64,000 nucleotides of DNA from Artocarpus heterophyllus (lineage: Eukaryota; Streptophyta; Magnoliopsida; Rosales; Moraceae). Both the position numbers and the translations under genes were made by a program. The notes under the pieces are model-generated. The model did not search any database, had not been told where the DNA came from, and was given only the letters and a program-made list of their open reading frames with translations. The stretch covers positions 15,108,160-15,172,159 of the forward strand of contig CM046345.1 of NCBI GenBank assembly GCA_025403435.1, written 5' to 3'. Positions 11,078 through 23,056 of this stretch are shown piece after piece; position 1 is the first letter of the stretch, and each line of letters begins with the position of its first letter.

Positions 11078-14000
11078 ATGTTTGAAAATGATTTATCTTT
11101 GATACTCGATAAAAACCAATTAACTGGTAAGAATTTTAATGATTGGAAATGAAACTTAAATATCGTCCTATCCTTTGAGAAACTAACTTTTGTGCTAACC
11201 ACACCGTGTCCTCCCAAACCTACTGAGGAATCCACTTGTAAGCAAATCCAAGCGTCTCATCACTGGAAAGTTGCTAATAATCAAACCCAATAATATGTTA
11301 TGGCTAGTATGAATAACATACTCCAAGCTCAACATGAAGATTATAAGATTGCAAAGCAAATCTTGGTTAATCTTGAAAACATGTTTAGAGGCCAAGCTAT
11401 AACAAATCAGAAAAAGGGCACTTTGGAAACTTTTGAATTGCAAGCAAAACCTAGGGACATCTATAAAGAAGCATATGATGTTGGTCATAGGTTACCTCAT
11501 TGAGGCTCAAACCCATGGAGTCGATATCGATGCCAAGTCACAGATGACTATAGTTTTTCAGACTCTGTCAAAGGAGTTCATCCCGTTTAGAGCTTATTTG
11601 AGCAATAGACAAGATGTAACCTTAACAGAGTTAATAAAACAGTTACAAGAGTTCATAAAACTGATCAGGGAACTCCTGCTAGTGGAAAGGTTGACTTGGC
11701 AGTTGCATTTGGTTCCAATCCTAATCCAGGGAATGGAAGGAAGCAAAAGGCTGAGGACGGAGAGGTTGGGCACATAAAGAAGAATTGCAAGGACTTCCTT
11801 ACCCAAAGAGATAAGTGTGATCTTCTGGTTTTAGAAACTTGTTTAGTTGAGGAATCCAGTGACACTTGGGTCATAGATTCTGGAGCAACCAATCATGTTT
11901 GTGTTTCTCTAGAGGAATTCTGGGAAACGAGAAGTTTACTTCATGAAAACTTCATGTTTCGGATGGGCGATGGATCCTTGGTGTTGGCTGAAGCAGTGGA
12001 AGATGTCCCTCTTTATTTTGATAAATATAGGAGTTTGGTTTTATGATATTGTTTTTATGTTCCTAAATTCAAAAGGAATTTGATATCTGTAGCTTGTTTA
12101 TTTAAATATTCCTATTCGGTTTCTTTAAATAATAAAGTAGTGATTCGTAAAAATAAATCTTTTATATATGATGGATGGATGCAAAACAATCTATATTTTA
12201 TCAAACCTAAGATGGACTCACTGCTGAACACTGAGGTAAATGATAATAACTCTACGAGACTTAAGACTTCTCACTCTAATGAGACTTATCTTTGGCATTT
12301 GTGCCTTAATCATATTAGCCTAAATAGGATTTAAAGGTTGGTAAGGGATGGACCTTTAAGTCACTTAAAGGTGGAATCTATACCTCAATGTGAATCTTGT
12401 TTGGAGGGTAAAATGACCAAAAGACCGTTCAGGTCTAAGGGCAGTAGGGCCAAAGGGGTTCTAGAACTTGTACATAGTGATGTTTATGGTCCGATGAACA
12501 TTTGGGAATGAGGAGGATATGAGTACTTCGTTACTTTTATTGATGATTACTCAAGGTATGGGTATGTGTACCTGATGCACCACAAAAGTGAAACTTTTGA
12601 CAAGTTTAGAGAGTTTCAGGCTGAAGTGAAAAAGCGATTGGGTAGACCTATAAAGGCACTTTGATCAGATCAAGGTGGAGAATACCTTTCTGATGAGTTC
12701 TTAGGATACTTATTAGAGAATGAGATTCTATCCTTGTTGACTGCGCCAGGCACTCCGTAGTAGAATGGCATGGCAGAGAAAAGGAATATGACTTTTATTG
12801 GACATGGGAAGGTCCATAATGAGTTTTCATCATTACTTTTATCCTTTTTGGGATATGCACTGCAAACTGGATATTATCTTCTGAATGATGTGCCTTCAAA
12901 ATTGGTCCCTAAAACTCCTCACGAGTTGTAGACAGGCAAGAAGATATCCTTAAACCATATTCATGCATGGGGATGTCTGACTCATGTCTTGTTTAAGGAT
13001 GCGAATAAGTTGGAAGCATGTTCAGAAGTTTGCATATTTGTAGGATATCCAAAAGGGACTAAAGGGGGTTATTTTTATAACCCAAAGGAAAATAAAGTTG
13101 TGGTTTCAACTAATGCAACTTTCCTTGAGGAGAGTTACATGAACGACTTTAAGCCTCAAAGCAAGGTGGTGCTTGAGGAGTTAAGGAATGATTCGATCAC
13201 TTTTGGGGTTCTAAATGAAACCATTTTGATCAGTGTAGAAAAACCAAATGAACCCAAACAATAACCTAAGGGGCTTTGGCGTAGTGGGAGGATCGGGCGT
13301 CAACCCGAGAGGTATATGTTCAATGGGGAGGCCTTTTTGGCCGAACTGGATGAACATGATAGGGATCCTTATACTTATGCAGAGGCTATGGAAGATGTTG
13401 ATTCGAAACTCTAGACAGAGGCCATGAATACAAAGATGAAGTCTATGGAGACTAATTGGGTCTGGAAGCTTGTAGACCTTCCCGAAGGGGTAAAACCCAT
13501 AGGGTGTAAATGGATCTACAAGAGGAAAAGAGGAGTGGATGGAAAGGTCAAAACCTTTAAGGCTACACTGGTAGCTAAGGGTTATATGCAAAAGGAAGGA
13601 ATCAATTATGGGGAAACCTTTTTGCCTGTAGCCATGCTTAAGTCCATCTGGATTCTCTTGCCCATAGTTGTCGCTCTTGATTATGAGATTTAGTAGATGG
13701 ATGTCAAGACGACATTTAGAAAATAGACTCATCAAGATAGCCCGCTCAAGGTCAAGGGTCAGGAGGGTAAGGTTTGTAAGTTGTTAAAGTCAATTTGTGA
13801 ACTTAAGCGGGCTTCCCGTTCTTAGAACATAAGATTCAATTAGGTGATCAAGACTTATATATTCTCACAAAAAGTGGATAAGCCATGTGTGTACACACAT
13901 ATTAAGGATGGAAAGGTGGTTTTTTATTACTTTATGTAGATGACATTCTACTAATTGGTAATGACGTTGGGGCATTGTCATCGGCCAAATTATGGTTGAC

Positions 14001-14875
14001 CAAGCAGTTTGATATGAAGGACTTGGGTGAGGCTAATTTTGTTCTTAGTATCCAAATCTTTCGGGATAGGAAGAACAACATGATAGTTTTATCCCAGACC
14101 GGCTACATAAATGAAATTCTCAGGAGGTTTGCAGTGCAGGATTCCAAGAAAGGTGGGCAACCATCTACGTCTGAAATTACTTTTTCTAAGAAAGACTCTC
14201 CAAAGTTTAAGGAAGAAAGAGAATACACAAAGAAGGTGCTTATGCTTCAGTAGTGGGTAGTCTCATTTATGCCATACTTTGCATACGACCAGATATTTGT
14301 TATGCGGTCGGGATTGTCAGTCGATTTCAGGCGGATCCAAGACAGAACCACTGGTTGCGGTAAAGCATATTTTCAAGTACCTGAGAAGGACTCGAGGGTA
14401 TATGCTTGTGTATTCAGGTGAAGACTTAACTCTTCTATGATATATTGACTCAAAATTTCAATCATGTCTATATTCTAAAAGATCGACTTCTGGTTTTGTG
14501 TTTACTCTAGGCTGCGGTGCCATCAGTTGGAGAAATGTGAAGCAAGATTGCACTTTGGATTCAACGATGAAGGCCGAGTATGTGACAACTAGTGATGCTT
14601 TGAAAGAAGCAGTGTGGCTCCGCAAGTTCTTTGGGGATCTTGAGGTAGTTCCTGGTATGGATAAGGTAGTATCATTATACTCTGATAACAGTGCGGCAGT
14701 AGCTAATGCTAAGGAACCAAGATTTCATAAGAAGAGTAAGCATATTGATTGGAAGTATTATGTGATAAAGGACTTCATCGATGGCGGGCATGCCACGGTG
14801 TGCAAAATTACGTCTGAGGACAATTTAGCTAATCCATTCACAAAAACACTGGGAGAGTCTTTGAATGGCATGTGA
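11078..14875 (+). pseudogene. Broken Copia gag-pol polyprotein
   Basis: Starts at ATG 11078 (MFENDLSLIL) and runs through several frames. Gag is seen as NILQAQHEDYKIAKQILVNL around 11310 and a damaged zinc-knuckle tail (GHIKKNC near 11770) that lacks its first Cys pair. The protease active site WVIDSGATNH is at about 11867-11896, the integrase core FVTFIDDYSRYGYVY near 12530 and SDQGGEYL near 12667, reverse transcriptase KWIYKRKRG near 13510 and YVDD at 13933-13944, and RNase H from about 14480 (TMKAEY, LYSDNSAA, HIDWKYY). Stops interrupt gag (for example TGA after DWK near 11148), integrase, and reverse transcriptase. It cannot make enzyme. A Ty1/Copia polyprotein normally copies RNA into DNA and integrates it. 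Confidence 0.9.
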
Positions 14876-14916
14876 AAGCTATGGGGATGCAAGATTTGTC
14901 ATATTTACTCACTTAG

Positions 14917-14930
14917 TGCAAGCGGGAGAT
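14917..14930 (+). promoter_or_regulatory. Polypurine tract of the Copia element
   Basis: TGCAAGCGGGAGAT lies directly before the 3' LTR start TGTTAGAC and is the likely plus-strand primer. Confidence 0.75.
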
Positions 14931-16950
14931 TGTTAGACATGTATGCCCTAAGAAGTAAAAATGTAATATGTTTTTTTAGACATTTTTATCAATAAAGACT
15001 TTATTTATTATTTATATACCAAATCGTGTCCTCTTTACATTCACATTTATTGAATGCATGTTAGCAAAAAATAGTCTAAGACTGTCACTCTAAACCTTTA
15101 AGAATTGGGCATGTGATGGACAAATTATGCGGAAGGCACGATTCTTAAGGTAACAGTCTAAATCATAAGATCCGTAATCGAGGGAATAAAGTTGACTTTA
15201 TTTATATAAAGATTGTTATGTTGTCTATATCCCTATTGGGAGATGGTTTGTCTTGACCATCGGAGGTGGACTTCGTGAATAGAAACATTGGCGCATTGTC
15301 ATAGGTGATGATGTGTTAGATCGAGATATAAAGTGAATTGATTTGGATTAACAATTCTGTCTCGGCAAATCGATTCACTTTTGACAATCATTTATATTGT
15401 ATCTTAATCCTAAGATGAATAGTGGGCCCGTTGTCTTGACTTGTGTCTTTTGTGTACCAAAGGATGACACCCACATTTTAATAGTGGTACGTATGCCAGT
15501 ACGTTGGAGGTATGATTCTTGATAGCGTAGACCTATTATTCATAGATATGGAATCCATAGCTCCTCTTTAGGAGTAGTGATATCTTCTTATATGCGTTAT
15601 CCTATAATTAGAAAACTAGAGTGCTCAACTATTTAGATACATAGGTGTAACCGAATGGTATACTGTCTTTGGATGGTAAGTTTTTTGATGGTGAGATAAT
15701 AGAATGTAAGATAAAAATAATCGGGAAGGTAAGACAGAACTTATCCTTAAGCCAATTATGGATAATCCTATAGGAATACGATACATTATGATATGCTATA
15801 GAGACTTAGCTATATGGGCTTTGTAATTCTATATAGTTCCAGAGTGCAGCTCCAAGCTTTTAATGGAGTAGCGTTGGAGCTGACAACTATGAAATGTATA
15901 TTTGGGATATTGGGTTTCATAATTATCGGGAGCTTGAACTATATATGTCCATTTGGTCCCCTTTGCTAGCTCACAAAAATCCTATAACGATACGGCGTGT
16001 TTTTCTAATAATTGGTGACTTATGTCAGATTTATCAAATTGGTTGAAATTCGATAAAATTGAATAATTCATGTCTGTTTATCGATTGAAATAATTTTGTG
16101 ATAAAATTAATTCAAGATAAACTTGTTGAATTATCGAGATCAGATAATTCATGTCTATTTATCGGTTGGGTTAATTTTGAATTAATTCAAGATAAACTTG
16201 TTGAATTATCAGGAACATTTATTTTCCTAAAGATTATCTAGATATGACTGTTTTAATAAGATAACTTCTCTATTGGGTTATTTGAATTAAAACTGAGGCT
16301 CTATCCCAAGGATCTCAGGTGGAAGACAAAGATTCGCAGGGATAAAAAATCGTAAGTTCAACAGGCCGATCTTTAACTTCGGCTTGCCGATAAGACATGT
16401 TCGGAAGGACGATCTGCTAGTTCGGCCTGCCGACTATGGGATTGTTCATCACATGTTTTAGACGCGGATTTCATCAGATATTGATCCGAATTTGATTCTG
16501 ATTCAAATTTTTGTGGCCTTATCTAATAAGGAATGACTCCTAGGCCTAACCTTTATAAAAGTAAAGTGAGTCTCTTTATCATTTAGGTCAATTGAGAGAT
16601 TAAAAGTGAAACTCTGCTAGTGAGATTCTGAGACTCCCTAAGAGCTCTTGTTCACAAATTACGAACACTAGCTTTGAGTTCTCTCAATTGGTTGGATGGA
16701 GAGTCACCGGGGAAAGGCTGAACAACGTGAGCCTATACTCACTCCAATCGTGGATAGAGAATAGCAAAGAAGACCAGTTGGTTGAGGCTCTTCTAGAACG
16801 TTACTTCTCTTCACGGATTGCAGAAGTTCTTTGGCATTAAAAGGTTAGTAAGATCTAGTTAATTTATGCATATAGTGTGTCAAACTTGTGTTTTAGAAAA
16901 TACTTTGATATAAAAAATTTTAAAATTCCACTGCATACTATTTTTCAACA
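14931..16950 (+). repeat. 3' LTR of the 7389-16950 Copia element
   Basis: This 2020-bp LTR pairs with 7389-9490. It has one copy of the 76-bp unit doubled in the 5' LTR and is followed by the target duplicate GCTTT (16951-16955). Confidence 0.92.
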
Positions 16951-16955
16951 GCTTT

Positions 16956-17114
16956 TGCTATGATTCCTCTTTCCCTTTTTCTAGAGATCGAATCCTCATG
17001 TCAACATGAGTGGTAAACCTCACCTACTACTGGATAGTGGGAGGTGGGTAATATCTCTGGGTCTAGGGATAGTGCGATTCTAGTTCGGGCCTCCCCACTC
17101 CAAAAAAAAAAAAA
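16956..17114 (+). mobile_element. Right fragment of a SINE-like repeat
   Basis: GATCGAATCC near 16986 fits the pol III B-box consensus GWTCRANNCC. The sequence ends CCTCCCCACTCC followed by a run of A, as tRNA-derived plant SINEs do. Its 5' part with the A-box-like motif is at 7356-7388; the Copia element landed between the two boxes. It is not a tRNA gene because no cloverleaf or acceptor stem is formed. A second B-box-like motif on the minus strand at 17186-17200 may belong to another fragment. Confidence 0.55.
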
Positions 17115-17419
17115 TGGATTTCATTACCAAAAAAACTAAAAATGGTATTTCAGAATCCTTATCCACCAAAAAAAAAAAACTAAAAATGGGATTCGAACTA
17201 GGCTCCATTTAATTGGATTGTTAATGAAAGAAACCAACCTTTCTAAGGCTATAAATGGCTTCATTTACTTAATTCTTCTAAAACCCACACACACAAAAAC
17301 CAGACAAAAATGATGCAATAAACTATGGAGCTAAAATTAGATTCTGGTCCAAGTTAACAAAACTAAGTGCTATGATCCATCGAGATCTACGTGGGCATAT
17401 ACTTCTACTTGTAATGTAG

Positions 17420-18280
17420 AGGGTGTTTGGAAGGGTGGTTCCCACCACTTTTTCAGTTATAAACAATATAAAGCTTTCACATGCTACCAAAAAAAAATCG
17501 CTACAGTATAAAACTCTCATATGCTACAGTAAAAGTGGTTCTAACCAACGGTTCTCACCACCTAAGGCTGGCAATTCAGGTCCATGGGTCGGGGTCAGGT
17601 TGAGCCCTTATATAAACAACCAATACGCCAACCCGAACCCGACTCGTGACCTGACGAGTCAAAAAAAACCCCAACCCAGACACGACCTGATGTGTAGATA
17701 GGTTGACCCGATCCGACCCGTGCAACCTACCAATATGCTACTTTGTGCATGTTCGACACATTGACCTGCTAAACCCGATAAACCTGCAACACGATGACCC
17801 AATAATAAGCCTATAAAATAAACAATAACCCAACAAAACAAAACCAACAAAAAAGTTAACAAAACTTTATATAAGTTTAACAAAAACAAATATGCTAGAA
17901 ATTAGAATCATGTCAAGTTGGATATACAACAAATGTTAGACTAATTTGACACATTAAAATTAATTTCAGGTTATATAGGTTACATTAAGGTCACACGAGT
18001 TCAATTTGGATTACATGGGTTGATTAACAATTTTCAGGTTAATTTTCAAGTCAACCTTATTTCGACACATATTTGGCAGGGTTATTTCGGGTTGATTTCG
18101 TGTTGGTTCGGGTTGACCCGAACCTAACCCGTTTTTTGTGCGGATCAAACGGGTTCGACCTAATTCCAACCCGAGGCCTATTTTCCTAACCCTAACCCGT
18201 ATTTTTCGTGTCGGGTTCGTGTTATGTCATCGTATCGTGACTCAAATTGTCGGCCCTATCACCACCCTTCTAAACACCCT
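17420..18280. mobile_element. Short MITE interrupted by a hAT-like element
   Basis: Outer inverted ends are AGGGTGTTTGGAAGGGTGG (from 17420) and, read inward from 18280, AGGGTGTTTAGAAGGGTGG. Without the insertion at 17563-18266 the element is about 160 bp. The same kind of sequence (AAGTGGTT...ACCAC...AAACACCTT) appears near 21905-22060 and 26470-26620, so it is a local family. No transposase is present and the TSD is unclear. Confidence 0.65.
17563..18258. mobile_element. hAT-like non-autonomous element with perfect 8-bp TSD TCACCACC
   Basis: TCACCACC occurs at 17555-17562 and 18259-18266, exactly flanking inverted ends TAAGGCTGGCAATTCA and (inward from the right) TAGGGCCGACAATTTGA. The 696-bp body holds repeated CGGGTTGACCCG-type words and no transposase. 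An 8-bp duplication and TAGGG...GGCAA termini point to the hAT superfamily. It inserted in the right part of the MITE 17420-18280. Confidence 0.88.
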
Positions 18281-18461
18281 AGTAGAAATAAAAACTAGTA
18301 AATAGACTAAAATTGGAAGTTCAACTACATTGTCTGTTTATTAATTTCGATATCGTTAATCTATTTCAATAACATGAAACACAAATACTTTGAAAAATTA
18401 CACTCATTTATTAATTTTCCTTCTTAAGTTTTTGTTTCTTTTTTTTTTTGTTTTTTTTTTT

Positions 18462-18498
18462 GGTGTGAGGGGGGTGGGGGGGGGTGTGTGTGGTGGGG
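18462..18498 (+). repeat. G-rich run next to a T tract
   Basis: Downstream of a T tract (18440-18460) lie a G6 run (18469-18474), a G9 run (18476-18484), a TGTGTG stretch and GGTGGGG. This could fold as a G-quadruplex on the plus strand. It lies just left of the tandem duplication that starts at 18548. Confidence 0.7.
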
Positions 18499-19114
18499 TA
18501 GTTTGTCGTGGGGTGGCAACAAGAACTCCCCTATATATAACTTTGGAATAAATAATCGATTTGAACTCTTTCATAGTTTATTTTGATAGTCAATCTCTCT
18601 GAAATCTTGAGGGGAAAAAATATATAGAAGTGAATTGTTAGTTCACGTTTTAGTCGCTTCAAAAAATAATAAAAAAGTTCCAAGTTTTAGTAATATTTCC
18701 AAAAATACACCTTCATTGTCTTAATGAAAATAAATGGCCGCAATAAGTTATCAAACAACAAAATGTGGTAGGGGTATTGTGGTCAGTTTGGTTGGTTTTT
18801 TTAGTAAAAACTTATTGGCAAAATCAAAAAACAGATTTTTTCTTAGAAGGTTTGATAGTTTGGAGAGCTAATAATTTAAAAGAGAGAAGTAAAACAAGAT
18901 ATTTGGTTTGCCTTTTTTTTTTTTCTTTTCTTTTTCTCAATAGAAAAAAGAAAAGAAAAAGTTCTCACAATAAAAAAAAAAAAAGAAGAAAAAGTTCTCC
19001 TTAAGGAAAAGTAAAATGTAGTTATAGATATAGTCTAGAGATAAATTTACACCAACCTACAATATTGTCATGTCAAGAGTTTAAATCCTATCGTAATTAA
19101 GTTAAAAAAAAAAA

Positions 19115-19632
19115 GGGTAAACAGTTTTAGAAGTCTTTGAACTTTTAACATTGTGATAATTTGATTATTGGATTAATTTAAAAGGCTAAAAAGAGTCCTA
19201 AAACTTTTAATATTGTGACAATATATCTCAAAATTATTTTAATAGGTTAAAACTGTTATGACCAACGGGGTGGTATTACGACGATGTAGTGCCGCAATGT
19301 AGCTAGTCGCGTGAGGTAATTGGTAAAGCAGCTATAGGGTAGTTTTATTGCAAAAAGAGTATAGAAACGGGGTGACACAAGGTCAGGACTGTGAAGAGAA
19401 GTGCCATAGGATGAAAGCCGTTGTTTTCAATTCAAATTTTAACAGTGAATAACAAATAGGACCAATTTTTCTTTTACAAATTAATTCAGGGACTATTTAT
19501 CATATTAAATTAGTTCAGGAAAAAAATTTCCACATATATTGAAAGTTTGGGACTATTTTAGTCTATCAAATTATACAAAGATTAAATTATAACAATATTA
19601 AAAGTTCAAAGGATGTTTGGAGTTATTAACCT
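19115..19632. mobile_element. Long-TIR (Mutator-like) non-autonomous element in copy A
   Basis: The left end (GGGTAAACAG then CTTTGAACTTTTAACATTGTG) matches, inverted, the right end (CAATATTAAAAGTTCAAAGG then TTATTAACCTA). The similarity continues for roughly 110 bases on each arm. Long inverted arms without coding capacity suggest a Mutator-like MITE; the TSD is hidden in flanking A runs. The interior carries a GC-richer segment (19260-19400). Confidence 0.6.
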
Positions 19633-22435
19633 AAAAATATTAAACCATTTCCATGTTAAAAAAAAAGTTAATAAATAAGCCCAAAAAAAAAAGTATAAAT
19701 GCAGATTTTATTAATTAGGTGAATTAAAAAAAAACCATCTAAATATTAGATTCTAAAAAACCTAACCTTGTCTTACAATCTCTCTCCTCCTTCTTTCCTT
19801 AAATCTCTCTAAAATGAGGCCGTGCAACGACAATGAGTTTATATAGAGGTGGAGATGGCGACTTCTCTCTCTTTGTGCACTACCGTCGCGACTGTACTAT
19901 AATCATCGCATCACATCATCATCAGACGTTGTCACCCATTGCATTAAAAGCAACGAAATCTCAATTGCATCTCCTGCGATCAAGGTTGTCTTCTTTGCAA
20001 TCATCCATTGAGTTCCTAATGGACTTTCGACATGGAAGTTGCGAGATTTTAGAGATCGTCGGTTTCTGAGCGGGATGGAGTGGATGGTGTTGGATGACGT
20101 TCAACAGTAGGCGGGGCAGGACGTTACTGCGATGATGGACAGCATGTGACAACGGTGGGAGAGAGAGTTACTTTAAGAGGAAGGGTAAAATAGGAAAACT
20201 AAAACTTAAAAAGGAGGCCTATTATAGATTTAGATATTAGTCTTTTTACTATAACTTGCCTAAACACACACTAAGGATGAACATGTGGGTTAGAACATCA
20301 AATTAAAATTTGGGTTGGTTGATTTCAAATTTAATTTTACTTAATAAGCTCAAACTTTAAAAATAATCCACCCATTAAAAATTTAGGTGGATTGAATTGA
20401 TCGGATTAAACATTATTAAATTTAAAACTAACATTTTATCAAAGTAAAAATATATATGAAAAAACCGAAATTCTTCACATATTTGTTGCTTCATAAAGTT
20501 TTAAATTGCAATATTATCCCAAACTTATAAATCAACATAAAGAAAAAAGTTTGTAAAACAAAATCAAATACATAAGTTGTAAATTAACAAATAAACCATA
20601 TTAAAAACGAAGACATTTATAAATGTTTTTTTTTAAGGGATTGTCTAGTGTATACTAAAAACTAAAAGATGTGCATACTAAAAACTAAAAAGATGTCTAA
20701 ACTAAAGAGTCTGTATAAATTATATTTTTTTTAAATATAAGATTATATTAAAATTACAATATATGTAATATTTGTTATGTTAAAATTACAATATATGTAA
20801 TATTTTGTTATAAATATTACATTAAATAGGTTTAGATTATATCGGATTACAAAAACTTAACCCAAACCTACCCAATAAAAGTCGGATTAGGTGGGTTAAT
20901 ATAAATTCTTATTCAAATTTTCTATATTCGGATTATCTCAATGAAAGGCATAGTGTATTTTTGTTTTATTTTGTGACAAAAAATAATATAGTAATCATTA
21001 ACAATAGCAGCAAGCTCTTAGGGCAGATGAGGGGATTGTCGATTTCCCAAAAATTGCGGGGAGAATATATAATTTAATCAAGATTCAAAATTTTTCTTTT
21101 GAATTTTTGCTTTTAACACGAAGGTGGGAGGATTCGATTTAGAACACCAGTGCTAAAGATAGATCTAAAATTACCACTGAACTAAACCTGCAATACATTT
21201 CCCTAATTATCCTATAGGAGGAAAAAAAAAATATATATATATATATAAAACAAAGTTATATCAATCACCAAAAAGGGAACAAGACAACAAGTTCATCGCT
21301 TCTACGTTACTCGCAGGAAGAAAGCAATAAAATAAACAGGAAAAGAAAAAGGAACTTTAGTTAACAAGGAATCAAAATAAAGATCTGGAAAATAATAAAA
21401 GAAAAGAAACTAATGATAGGAAAACATGATACAGAAATGAGACATGAAGTTATTGATTAATTTGAAGTTAACGTGAAGGCGAAAAGGGAGAGGAACCCAG
21501 AAACAATAAAAATGGGTGGCATGGGAAAATCAAGATCAATTGTTGCCTGTATTTATATAATTATGCTTCATATACTCCATGAATATAAAGATATAGGCAA
21601 TATTTCATGGTAGATTTATCCCAGCTACCCATTTTCATTGGCTTCTGGAAAACCCATCACCCTTTTCAACTCAGCCAAATATTTAAGCCAAACATACTGC
21701 TCTACTATATATAAATCCCATCAATTTATAGGACTATCATTAGGGTTGTCTAGTTTCAAAAGACATGTTTGGGGCCCACTGTTTCAGTCAAAAATGGGTT
21801 TCTCATTGGGCCCACTGTTTCAGTCAAAAATTCTTCTTGGGTTAGAAGTAACGCTCGCTTGCAACATTTATGTATAATATGACCGTTACACATTATTAGT
21901 TGTTTAGTGATTAAGTGTTTGGCAATAGTTTTTACTACACAATTTTCACTACAAACTTAATTATAAACAGTGTAAAGCTCTCACATATTACAATAACGAT
22001 AAAAAAAATTGTTACAATAAAAGTGGTTCCTACCACTCTTTCAAACATCTTCTAAAACATTAGACGGTTAGCATAAAACAGTTGCTCCACGTGCAAGTAT
22101 GCTTATTTGTAACGTATATAAGATTAATTAGGAATGCAATTGTGATTTCGAATACTTCCCAAATTATGTTTTTAAGGGGCATGTAAAAATTTTGAATATA
22201 GGACAAACACATTTGGAATTCATGAGAGAAGCAAATTAGGACAATATCAATTGAAATACTGCTGTTTTTGCACTTTTATTAATTTTTACTATTTAGTATT
22301 TAATAGGATTTTGAGGCTTCGGAATTATATCTATTAGTGTAATTTGATTTTTTTAATGTTATTTTCTAAAAATACATAAATATTGACTCTACGAAAAAAG
22401 GTAAATGAATATTGTGTTTGCAAATAGATAAACAC
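19633..22435. other. Non-coding remainder of copy A
   Basis: 19790-20200 is a block rich in codon-like words (CATCATCATCAGACG, GGCGACTTCTC) yet all frames are short, and its copy B counterpart (24000-24420) carries indels that shift them, so I do not call a gene. 20270-20940 has repeated CCCAACCTACCC-type words seen in hAT-like MITEs. 21905-22060 is a relative of the 17420 MITE. Confidence 0.45.
21641..21880 (+). repeat. About 240-bp dispersed repeat (four occurrences)
   Basis: A segment with CCCTTTTCAACTCAGCCAAA, GGACTATCATTAGGG, twice CCCACTGTTTCAGTCAAAAA and ending in CGCTTGCAACATTTATG occurs here, near 25900-26135 and near 26998-27240, and as a 5' stub at 22436-22492. The stub is where the tandem duplication joined, showing that the ancestral locus already had two copies. 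Confidence 0.75.
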
Positions 22436-23056
22436 CAATCTCCCTTCTCAACTCAGCCAAATTTTTAAGCCAAACACTCTTCTCTACCATCCATAAATAA
22501 TCGATTTGAACTCGTTCATAGTTTATTTTGATAGTCAATCTCTATGAAATCTTGAGGGGAAAAAATATATAGAAGTGAATTGTTAGTTCACGTTTTAGTC
22601 GCTTCAAAAAATAATAAAAAAGTTCCAAGTTTTAGTAATATTCCCCAAAAATACACCTTCATTGTCTTAATGAAAATAAATGGCCGCAATAAGTTATCAA
22701 ACAACAAAATGTGGTAGGGGTATTGTGGTCAGTTTGGTTGTTTTTTTTAGTAAAAACTTATTGGCAAAATCAAAAAATAGATTTTTTTCCTTAGAAGGTT
22801 CGATACTTTGGAGAGCTAATAATTTAAAAGAGAGAAGTAAAACAAGATATTTGGTTTGCCTTGTTTTTTCTTTTCTTTCTCTCAATATAAAAAAGAAAAG
22901 AAAAAGTTTTCACAATAAAAAAAGAAAAGAAAAGAAAAAGTTCTCCTAAAGGAAAAGTAAAATGTAGTTATACGTATGTTTTAAAGCTAAATTTACACCA
23001 ACCTACAATATTTTCAGGTTAAGAGTTTAAATCCTGTCATAATTAAGTTAAAAAAA

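Larger units (their letters stand above)
7389..16950 (+). mobile_element. Complete but decayed Copia LTR retrotransposon, TSD GCTTT
   Basis: Two LTRs (7389-9490 and 14931-16950) both start TGTTAGAC and end TTTTTCAACA. Identical 5-bp flanks GCTTT lie at 7384-7388 and 16951-16955. A primer-binding site follows the 5' LTR, a purine tract precedes the 3' LTR, and the internal region holds gag, protease, integrase, reverse transcriptase and RNase H remnants in Copia order. Many stops and frame breaks make it non-functional. The clear difference between its two LTRs, including a 76-bp duplication in one, says the insertion is old. Confidence 0.93.
18548..22492 (+). repeat. Tandem duplication, copy A (about 3.9 kb)
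   Basis: Sequence from ATAAATAATCGATTTGAAC (18548) to 22492 is repeated directly from 22493 to 27059 with scattered substitutions and indels. The join at 22493-22498 reads ATAAAT, the same six bases found at the left start (18548-18553) and at the right end (27060-27065), so the duplication was made at a 6-bp microhomology. The unit holds a long-TIR element (19115-19632), a GA/TC-rich coding-like block (19790-20200), AT-rich DNA and a short tandem pair near 20740-20820. I support no gene in it. Confidence 0.9.

Noticed and set aside
13211..13735. 174-aa minus-strand frame inside the Copia polymerase
   Set aside because: Antisense shadow of integrase/reverse transcriptase coding sequence.
16980..17000. 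tRNA gene suggested by the B-box GATCGAATCC
   Set aside because: No acceptor or anticodon stem can be formed, and the sequence ends in a poly(A) tail, which fits a SINE.
18765..19004. 79-aa frame and its copy at 22680-22949
   Set aside because: Ends in Lys/Ser-rich translation of a simple A/T tract, and the frame differs between the two duplication copies, so it is not conserved.
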